A stretch of DNA of 16,549 nt from Cellvibrionales bacterium UBA7375 (GTDB taxonomy: Bacteria > Pseudomonadota > Gammaproteobacteria > Pseudomonadales > Porticoccaceae), in NCBI GenBank assembly GCA_002469845.1, contig DKNZ01000042.1, positions 3,813 to 20,361 on the forward strand, written 5' to 3'. The notes below the pieces were generated by a model. It saw only the letters and a program-made list of their open reading frames with translations, had not been told where the DNA came from and did no database searches. The translations under genes and the position numbers were made by a program. This document shows, piece after piece, positions 7,332-12,693 of the stretch. How positions within the stretch are numbered: the first letter of the stretch is position 1; each line of letters opens with the position of its first letter.

Positions 7332-7853
7332 ATGCGTCACTACGAAATAGTGTTTCTGGTCCATCCAGACCAGAGCGAGCAAGTTGCGGGTATGGTAGAA
7401 AGATATACTTCTTCTATCGAAGCTGGAAAAGGGTCTGTCCACCGTCTTGAAGACTGGGGTCGACGTCAGCTAGCCTATCCAATCAATAAGATTCACAAAG
7501 CACATTATGTTCTTATGAACGTAGAGTGTGATCAAGATATTCTTGATGAGTTAAATTCCTCTTTCAGATATAACGACGCCGTACTTAGAAGTATGGTTAT
7601 TCGTCGCGATGAAGCTATCTCTGAAGAATCCCCAATTATGAAACAAGAAAATGCTGAGAAAGCTGACAAAGAAGCTCGTGAACGTCATAAGGCGGCCAAA
7701 GCAAAAGAATTCGCAGAAAAAGAAGCGGCTAAGGCTGAAGCAGTACAAAAAGCTTCTGCAGAAGAAGACACTGCACAAGAAGCGCCAGAAGAGGCAGCTC
7801 CAGTAGAGGAAGCTCCAGCAGACGAAGCACAAGCAGTGGAAGGAGATAAGTAA
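7332..7853 (+). CDS. rpsF: 30S ribosomal protein S6 with long acidic C-terminal tail
   Basis: S6 binds the central domain of 16S rRNA as a heterodimer with S18. Residues 1-100 are a normal S6 domain: MRHYEIVFLVHP, GGKV-like turn replaced by GKGSVHRLEDWGRRQLAYPI, HYVLMNVEC and the C-terminal NDAVLRSMVIRRDEAI. The total of 173 residues exceeds the 131-135 usual for gammaproteobacterial S6 because of a low-complexity tail: residues about 105-140 are rich in Ala, Lys and Glu and probably helical, and 141-171 are rich in Glu, Ala and Pro and strongly acidic. The start follows a good GAGGAGAT Shine-Dalgarno, and the stop overlaps the rpsR start by one base (TAATG), so translation of S6 and S18 is coupled. 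In E. coli, RimK adds glutamates to the S6 C-terminus; this tail is already acidic but ends in GDK. Confidence 0.96.
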   Translation: MRHYEIVFLVHPDQSEQVAGMVERYTSSIEAGKGSVHRLEDWGRRQLAYPINKIHKAHYVLMNVECDQDILDELNSSFRYNDAVLRSMVIRRDEAISEESPIMKQENAEKADKEARERHKAAKAKEFAEKEAAKAEAVQKASAEEDTAQEAPEEAAPVEEAPADEAQAVEGDK

Positions 7854-8080
7854 TGGCTAGATTTGTTCGAAGAAGAAAGTTTTGTCGTTTTAGTGCCGAA
7901 GGTGCTACTGAGATTGATTACAAAGATCTCGATACATTAAAGGGTTATGTTTCTGAAACAGGTAAAATTGTACCTAGTAGAATTACTGGTACAAAAGCAC
8001 GCTATCAGCGTGAGTTATCAGAAGCTATTAAGCGCGCACGTTATGTTGCTTTATTGCCCTATACTGATAGCCATAGTTAA
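7853..8080 (+). CDS. rpsR: 30S ribosomal protein S18
   Basis: S18 pairs with S6 on the platform of the 30S subunit. It has 75 residues, the E. coli length, starting MARFVRRRKFCRFSAEG, with the conserved IDYKDLDTLKGYV and the RNA-binding end SRITGTKARYQRELSEAIKRAR split across residues 42-63. A single Cys (C11) is present, as in zinc-free S18 variants. It shares one base with the rpsF stop codon and is 15 bp from the next gene. Complete; no anomalies. Confidence 0.98.
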   Translation: MARFVRRRKFCRFSAEGATEIDYKDLDTLKGYVSETGKIVPSRITGTKARYQRELSEAIKRARYVALLPYTDSHS

Positions 8081-8095
8081 AATTAGGTAAAAAAA

Positions 8096-8965
8096 TTGAT
8101 AGCACTAGCCAATTTTATATTGCGTGGGCGAGTGCAGGCGCTGGCAGTTGCGTTTATTGGAAGTTTTTTTCCGTTAATTAGCTCGGCTACAATAGCGCTG
8201 GTGGCCCTATGTAAGGGTGCCAAAGAAGGTCTGCTTTTATTTCTTTGGCTCTCCTTGATACTGGTGCTTATTCAGCAAGCGAGTACAGATAACCCGTTGC
8301 TTGCGGCTGTTTCCATAGCTTCCCTAGGAATTATGGTTATAGCAGCTAAAGTGCATAGGCATTTGGCATCATGGCAATGGACTTTGCTGGCAACAATTGC
8401 GATTTCTGTTGCATGTGCATTTAGTTTTGGCCTTTTAATGGGTTCAGAGGTAACCGCATTTTTGACAACTGTCGAAGCAATGTTTGCAGCGATTAATAGC
8501 AAACAGCAGGATGCAAAGATTAGCTTAGATCTTACAGAGTCAATGTTGCTAGGAATTGTAGCCACTTTGTTAGCGATTGGCTCTATTATGAGTTTAATGT
8601 TAGCGCGATGGTGGCAGGCTGGTATATACAACCCAGGTGGATTTCAGAAGGAATTCCACAGCTTTAAGATAGAAGCAAAGGTTGCTGTGATACTAGTTGC
8701 AGTATTACTAGCAGGGCAATTTATGTCAAAAAGCTCGCAAATATGGTCAGATTTAGCAGTATTGCCACTTCTGATTGCTGGGATTGCATTGGTTCATTGT
8801 GCGGTTAAGTTATTGGATCAAGGTAGGCAATGGTTGGCATTTTTATATGTCGGATTTATTTTAGCAGGAAAGCCAGTTACAGTAATTTTATTGGTACTGG
8901 GTTTAACAGATAGTTTAATTGATTTACGCTCGAGGTTAGAAGGGTATAAAAACTCCAAGACTTGA
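8096..8965 (+). CDS. Multipass membrane protein between rpsR and rplI (DUF2232/YybS-like, tentative)
   Basis: Function unknown. The 289-residue protein has about eight hydrophobic helices spread over its length and no soluble domain or signal peptide. A conserved-looking segment, LARWWQAGIYNPGGFQKEF (about residues 168-186), lies in the middle after a helix, and the C-terminus ends in LGLTDSLIDLRSRL. I recall a membrane protein of similar length and motifs at the same place in Pseudomonas, and in Bacillus the DUF2232 protein YybS also lies beside rplI, so the tentative family rests on context and topology. The TTG start at 8096 is preceded by AGGTA with 6-nt spacing. It reads in the ribosomal protein operon, 15 bp after rpsR, and ends 29 bp before rplI. 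Confidence 0.75.
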   Translation: MIALANFILRGRVQALAVAFIGSFFPLISSATIALVALCKGAKEGLLLFLWLSLILVLIQQASTDNPLLAAVSIASLGIMVIAAKVHRHLASWQWTLLATIAISVACAFSFGLLMGSEVTAFLTTVEAMFAAINSKQQDAKISLDLTESMLLGIVATLLAIGSIMSLMLARWWQAGIYNPGGFQKEFHSFKIEAKVAVILVAVLLAGQFMSKSSQIWSDLAVLPLLIAGIALVHCAVKLLDQGRQWLAFLYVGFILAGKPVTVILLVLGLTDSLIDLRSRLEGYKNSKT

Positions 8966-8994
8966 GTTTAAAAATAGACAAAGAGGCAAAAGAG

Positions 8995-9444
8995 ATGGAA
9001 GTTATTCTATTGGAAAAATTAGGTAAATTAGGGAATATTGGCGATATCGCTAATGTTAAAGCAGGCTATGGCCGCAACTACCTGATACCTCAGGGTAAGG
9101 CGCTGTTTGCAACTAAAGCAAACCTCGAAGAATTTGAAACCCGTCGTGCTGATTTAGAGGCGGCAGCTGCCAATAAAATGGAAAAAGCAGAAATTCGTGC
9201 TAATAAGTTGATTGAAATTGCTAGTGTTACGATTGCGGCTAATGCTGGTGATGAAGGCAAGCTGTTTGGTTCGGTTGGCACCCGTGAGATTGAAGAAGCG
9301 GTTAACAATGCTGGTGGTGATATCACTAAAAGTGAAATTAATATGCCAGAAGGTGCTATTCGCAATATCGGTGAATACTCGGTTGAGGTACAACTTCATA
9401 CTGATGTGACTCAGGCGATCACTGTTGTGGTTGAGGCTGAATAA
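8995..9444 (+). CDS. rplI: 50S ribosomal protein L9
   Basis: L9 binds 23S rRNA near the base of the L1 stalk and its C-terminal domain reaches toward the neighbouring ribosome, helping frame maintenance. From ATG 8995 the protein is 149 residues, identical in length to E. coli L9, starting MEVILLEKLGKLGNIGD, with the signature VKAGYGRNYLIPQGKA, the long connecting helix (about 40-75) and the C-terminal domain with DEGKLFGSVGTREI. GAGG (8983-8986) is 8 nt upstream. The frame is open back to a TTG at 8962 overlapping the membrane protein gene, but the extra 11 residues are absent from the family and that start lacks a Shine-Dalgarno. Last gene of the operon, followed by an intrinsic terminator. 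Confidence 0.97.
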   Translation: MEVILLEKLGKLGNIGDIANVKAGYGRNYLIPQGKALFATKANLEEFETRRADLEAAAANKMEKAEIRANKLIEIASVTIAANAGDEGKLFGSVGTREIEEAVNNAGGDITKSEINMPEGAIRNIGEYSVEVQLHTDVTQAITVVVEAE

Positions 9445-9477
9445 TTTAAACTCAGCACCTCAAAGTAGACTGCGAAG

Positions 9478-9518
9478 CGGCATTGGCTCCATAAAGGGTC
9501 AGTGCCGTTTTAGTTTTT
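9478..9518 (+). terminator. Intrinsic terminator of the rpsF-rpsR-rplI operon
   Basis: CGGCATTGGCTC (9478-9489) pairs with GGGTCAGTGCCG (9496-9507) in a 12-bp stem with a few G.U pairs and a 6-nt loop, followed by TTTTAGTTTTT. It lies 33 bp after the rplI stop and separates the ribosomal protein operon from dnaB. Confidence 0.85.
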
Positions 9519-9534
9519 AAAAAATTATTTTCAA

Positions 9535-9571
9535 TTGACGGTGTTAATTTGTCTTATAGTCGCTCTATAAT
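9535..9571 (+). promoter_or_regulatory. Probable dnaB-panCD promoter region
   Basis: TTGACG (9535-9540), TATAGT (9555-9560) and a consensus TATAAT (9566-9571) lie in an AT-rich stretch between the rplI terminator and dnaB. No pair has ideal spacing: TTGACG is 14 bp from TATAGT and 25 bp from TATAAT. TATAAT at 9566 is the likeliest -10, putting transcription start near 9578, about 24 nt before dnaB. The -35 is uncertain. Confidence 0.45.
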
Positions 9572-9601
9572 CTATGTCTATAACTTAAAAAATATGTATC
9601 T

Positions 9602-11050
9602 ATGAACGAAGCACTTTTTGCCGAACCAACAATAAGCCAGCCTTTGCCCCATTCCCTTGAAGCGGAACAGGCGGTTTTAGGCGGCCTGATGTTAAAGAAT
9701 GATGCCTTTGATTCAGTAGCAGAAGTTCTTGGGGAAAATGATTTTTTTGGTGCCGATCACAGATCTATCTTCAATGCCATGGTTGGACTGGCTTCAGAGG
9801 GTCAACCCTTTGACCCTATTACCTTAACTGAGCATCTGCAGAATTCTAATGAACTTGGTGCCGTAGGTGGAGCAGAGTATCTGGTCGATCTAGCGCAAAA
9901 CACACCGAGCTCCGCCAATGTTAAAGCCTATACCCAAATTGTCTTAGAGCGCTCTATCGTCAGGCAGCTAATAACAGCCTCTAGTGAGATTGTGCGCAAA
10001 AGCTACAATCCAGTGGGCTGGGATAGCGGCAAGCTTTTAGCTGAAGCAGAAGCTAGACTTCAAGAAATTATTGAAAATCGGCCCAAGCAGGGTGGTTTTA
10101 AGGATGTAAACAACCTAATAAAAGATGCAGTCGCTCGTCTGGATGAACTGTTTAAAAACGATTATGATATTACCGGTATGAGCACCGGATTTTCCGACTT
10201 AGATAATATGACTTCCGGCTGGCAAAAGTCGGATCTTATTATTGTTGCCGGTCGTCCATCGATGGGTAAAACCTCATTTGCTATGAATATGGTCGAGCAT
10301 GCAACCTTGCATCAAGATCGGCCAGTACTGGTTTTTTCTTTAGAAATGCCCGCCAATCAGCTTATTACCAGAATGCTGTCATCCATGGGTAAGATTGACC
10401 AAACCAGAATGCGTTCGGGCAACCTTCAAGAGGACGATTGGCCACGTTTAAGCAGTGCGGCGCAGCGACTTAAAGACCGCCCCTTATTTATTGACGATTC
10501 TGCAGGTATTACTCCATTAGAAATGCGCAGTCGAATTAAGCAGTTTACCCGAGAGCGTGTAGAGCAATTGCGCCAACAATGGCATCAAGAACATGGTGCA
10601 GATTCCCAACCGGATAATGATGAGCTCTACAGGCAAGCCCAACCTGGTCTTATTATGGTGGACTACCTTCAGTTGATGAGTGGTACTAGTGCCTCCGAGG
10701 GAAGGGTGCAAGAAATCTCACAAATTTCTCGTGAGCTTAAAGGCTTGGCTAGAGAGTATGAATGTCCAATGATTGCCCTATCTCAGCTTAGTCGTAATGT
10801 TGAACAGCGACCCAATAAGCGACCAGTTAACGCAGATTTACGAGAATCTGGCGCCATTGAGCAAGATGCCGACGTTATTGCCTTTATTTATCGCGATGAG
10901 GTGTATAACGAAGACAGCCCGGATAAAGGCACTGCTGAAATTATACTGGGTAAACAGCGAAATGGGCCTATTGGTACCTGTCGTCTTATGTTTATGGGTA
11001 AATACACTCGCTTTGAAAACCTTGCAGTTGATAACTTCGCTGAGTACTAA
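9602..11050 (+). CDS. dnaB: Replicative DNA helicase DnaB
   Basis: Hexameric 5'-3' helicase that unwinds DNA at the replication fork and contacts primase and the clamp loader. The 482 residues comprise an N-terminal domain (about 14-120, starting PLPHSLEAEQAVLGGLML), a linker helix (about 165-190) and a RecA-like C-terminal domain: GRPSMGKT (Walker A, 217-224), SLEMP with catalytic Glu (248), LIMVDYLQLM (Walker B, 350-359), ALSQLSR and KQRNGP (451-456, arginine finger region). Compared with E. coli DnaB (471), about 28 extra polar residues (about 318-346) sit just before Walker B; all motifs are intact, so this is not an intein. There is no Shine-Dalgarno; a 3-codon ATG-TAT-CTA-TGA at 9594 overlaps the start. 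panC follows after 24 bp. Confidence 0.97.
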   Translation: MNEALFAEPTISQPLPHSLEAEQAVLGGLMLKNDAFDSVAEVLGENDFFGADHRSIFNAMVGLASEGQPFDPITLTEHLQNSNELGAVGGAEYLVDLAQNTPSSANVKAYTQIVLERSIVRQLITASSEIVRKSYNPVGWDSGKLLAEAEARLQEIIENRPKQGGFKDVNNLIKDAVARLDELFKNDYDITGMSTGFSDLDNMTSGWQKSDLIIVAGRPSMGKTSFAMNMVEHATLHQDRPVLVFSLEMPANQLITRMLSSMGKIDQTRMRSGNLQEDDWPRLSSAAQRLKDRPLFIDDSAGITPLEMRSRIKQFTRERVEQLRQQWHQEHGADSQPDNDELYRQAQPGLIMVDYLQLMSGTSASEGRVQEISQISRELKGLAREYECPMIALSQLSRNVEQRPNKRPVNADLRESGAIEQDADVIAFIYRDEVYNEDSPDKGTAEIILGKQRNGPIGTCRLMFMGKYTRFENLAVDNFAEY

Positions 11051-11074
11051 ACACAGCGCTTTAATGGGGTAACA

Positions 11075-11926
11075 ATGCAAGTATTTCGCACAATAAGTGG
11101 TCTTAGAGACAACCTTTCTACTCATAGAATCCGTGGTCAATCCATTGGATTTGTTCCCACTATGGGAAACCTACATGACGGACACTTAGCGCTTATCAAA
11201 CAGGCCAAAGAAACCAATGATATTGTGGTTTGTTCAATCTTTGTAAATGCATTGCAATTTGGTCTCAATGAGGACTGGGATAAATACCCGCGTACCTATG
11301 ATTCTGATTGTGCAAAACTTGATCAGTCTGATTGTGATTACCTGTTTTTTCCAGACGATGGTGAAATGTACCCCAATGGCTTAGATACTCAGAGCCGAGT
11401 TATCTGTCCCACTATGACTGATGTACTTTGTGGCGCTAGTCGACCCGGGCATTTTGAGGGTGTTACCACCGTAGTGAGCAAGCTATTTAATATTGTTCAG
11501 CCAGATGAAGCTATATTTGGTATCAAAGATTATCAGCAATTAGCTGTCATCAAGCGCATGTCACAAGATCTTTGTCTGCCCGTAAAAATCGTAGCTGCAC
11601 CTATTCATCGCGAAGCTGACGGTTTAGCTATGAGCTCAAGAAATAGCTATATCAAAAAAGAAGAGCGGCCAAAGGTTAAAGTGCTAAAAGAAGTGTTAGA
11701 GCTTATAGCCCAACAGATTAAAGCTGGTAATATGGATTTTATTAAACTGGAGTTAGAAGCGAAAAAACGCATTCAATTTGAGGGTTTTAGAGCAGATTAC
11801 GTCACTATTAGTCATAGTAAAACGCTTCAACCTGCTGCGATAGATGATCGTCAAATAACCGTATTAGGTGCCATGTATACAGAATCTGCACGCCTAATTG
11901 ACAATATAAGTATCTGTTTAGATTAG
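11075..11926 (+). CDS. panC: Pantothenate synthetase (pantoate--beta-alanine ligase)
   Basis: Condenses pantoate with beta-alanine using ATP, the last step of pantothenate (vitamin B5) synthesis. The 283 residues equal the E. coli length. Motifs: FVPTMGNLHDGHLALI (26-41, the HIGH-like site H34/H37), SIFVNALQF (54-62; N58 and Q61 kept), GASRPGHFEGVTTVVSKLFN (120-139), FGIKDYQQL (148-156; K151 kept), and READGLAMSSRN (179-190). Two normally conserved residues differ: the usual NPxQF is NALQF, and the usual FGEKD is FGIKD. The core catalytic residues are present, so activity is expected. Translation begins at ATG 11075 after GGGG. It follows dnaB and precedes panD, which makes its second substrate; panB is not nearby. 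Confidence 0.95.
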   Translation: MQVFRTISGLRDNLSTHRIRGQSIGFVPTMGNLHDGHLALIKQAKETNDIVVCSIFVNALQFGLNEDWDKYPRTYDSDCAKLDQSDCDYLFFPDDGEMYPNGLDTQSRVICPTMTDVLCGASRPGHFEGVTTVVSKLFNIVQPDEAIFGIKDYQQLAVIKRMSQDLCLPVKIVAAPIHREADGLAMSSRNSYIKKEERPKVKVLKEVLELIAQQIKAGNMDFIKLELEAKKRIQFEGFRADYVTISHSKTLQPAAIDDRQITVLGAMYTESARLIDNISICLD

Positions 11927-11932
11927 AATTGC

Positions 11933-11987
11933 TATCTATATTTCGCAAACAATAGTCTCTCTTGATATAATAAACCTATGATAGATA
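11933..11987 (+). repeat. Inverted repeat between panC and panD
   Basis: TATCTAT (11933-11939) and ATAGATA (11981-11987) are perfect complements; with flanking AATT on both sides and a 2-nt bulge the helix grows to about 11 bp. The 3' arm ends 3 nt before the panD Shine-Dalgarno AGGA (11991-11994). A TATAAT (11966-11971) with a weak TTCGCA (11942-11947, 18 bp away) lies in the loop and could be an internal promoter. Confidence 0.3.
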
Positions 11988-12001
11988 ATTAGGACAATGC
12001 T

Positions 12002-12385
12002 TTGTTATCAGCCTTTTTAAAAGCTAAATTACATATGGCCTGCGTGACTCATTCAGAGCTCTGGTATGACGGCTCTTGTGCTATTGATGCAGATTTACTC
12101 AAGCTAGCAGGTATGAAGGAGTTTGAGCAAATCGACATTTATAATGTTGATAATGGTGAGCGTTTTACTACCTATATTATTGCCGCAGAAGCTGGGTCTG
12201 GCACTATATCTATTAATGGTGCTGCAGCGCGTCTCTGTCAGGTGGGCGACCGCATTATTATTGCTACCTACGGCCAATTTAATGAGCAAGAAGCGGCTGA
12301 ACACAAGCCAAAATTGGTCTATCTCAACAAAGATAATAGCGTTGAACGCACCTCAAACACCATTCCAGTCCAGCTAGCTGGTTAA
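12002..12385 (+). CDS. panD: Aspartate 1-decarboxylase proenzyme
   Basis: Pyruvoyl-dependent enzyme that decarboxylates aspartate to beta-alanine, the substrate used by PanC. The 127-residue proenzyme cleaves itself between G24 and S25 (YDGSC), with Ser25 becoming the pyruvoyl group; the positions match E. coli exactly. K9, H11, R54, T57, Y58 and the N72-G-A-A segment of the active site are all present, and the C-terminus IPVQLAG is typical. The start is TTG at 12002: AGGA (11991-11994) is 7 nt upstream, an in-frame TAG lies at 11990, and the nearby ATG at 11997 is out of frame. It is 75 bp after panC. No maturation factor gene (panM/panZ) is near. No terminator follows before the ilv promoter. 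Confidence 0.95.
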   Translation: MLSAFLKAKLHMACVTHSELWYDGSCAIDADLLKLAGMKEFEQIDIYNVDNGERFTTYIIAAEAGSGTISINGAAARLCQVGDRIIIATYGQFNEQEAAEHKPKLVYLNKDNSVERTSNTIPVQLAG

Positions 12386-12413
12386 TTTTTAAGCAAATTT
12401 TCTACGGTTTTAG

Positions 12414-12441
12414 TTGACTACTTGCAAAAAAGTGGTAAATT
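12414..12441 (+). promoter_or_regulatory. ilvI-ilvH-ilvC operon promoter
   Basis: TTGACT (12414-12419) and TAAATT (12436-12441) with a 16-bp spacer; TGG directly before the -10 makes it an extended -10 promoter, and the following AGCGCCG is GC-rich. It lies 28 bp after panD and 252 bp before ilvI, so transcription starts near 12447 and makes a long untranslated leader. Confidence 0.65.
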
Positions 12442-12446
12442 AGCGC

Positions 12447-12693
12447 CGAATTAGCTCGTATTGAGTTAAATTTTAAGTCCAAGTACCAGACAGGTGTTAC
12501 CCATACCGCTGGTCATCATAAGTGATGGAGCTATTACCCATAGCCCCTACAAACGGTCAAAACACTTACCGGTGTGACTGTAGTTAGCTACTTCTGTGGC
12601 GTCCCTATTGATGTTTCAGCCTAGTCACCACTGGGAAAGGTTCTTTTCGCTCTTGGTTTTATATCTAAGAGATAGGTATTTAGAGGACAAATT
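12447..12693 (+). ncRNA. Structured leader RNA of the ilv operon (ilvB-OMG candidate)
   Basis: This fills the 308-bp gap between panD and ilvI. The transcript can form a chain of hairpins: TTAGCTC/GAGTTAA (12451-12469), ACCAG/CTGGT (12485-12513), CATCA-TAAG-TGATG (12514-12527), a longer arm with TAGC/GCTA, CTAC/GTAG, GTCA/TGAC and CAC/GTG helices (12541-12590), CCTAGT-CACC-ACTGGG (12620-12635) and TATCT-AAG-AGATA (12662-12674). The ilvI Shine-Dalgarno AGAGGA (12682-12687) follows. Alternative helices compete: GTGACTG (12574-12580) with TAGTCAC (12622-12628), and GTAG-TTAG-CTAC (12580-12591). From memory, the ilvB-OMG candidate RNA sits before acetolactate synthase genes in oligotrophic marine gammaproteobacteria, which fits. 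No convincing leader peptide or poly-U terminator is visible. Confidence 0.65.

Noticed and set aside
7551..7832. Minus-strand open frame opposite the rpsF tail
   Set aside because: Its Phe/Cys/Ser-rich translation is the complement of the Glu/Ala/Lys codons of S6, a composition artefact.
8962..8994. Upstream TTG start for rplI
   Set aside because: It would add 11 residues absent from L9 and lacks a Shine-Dalgarno; ATG 8995 gives the exact family length.
9602..11050. Intein in DnaB
   Set aside because: DnaB is a common intein host, but the protein is 482 residues and the insert of about 28 residues is far too short and lacks splice-junction residues.
12525..12587. 20-codon ATG frame in the ilv leader as an attenuation peptide
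   Set aside because: No Shine-Dalgarno precedes it, and it has only two Leu and one Ile codon clustered near the start. The ATG lies inside the stem of a stable small hairpin.
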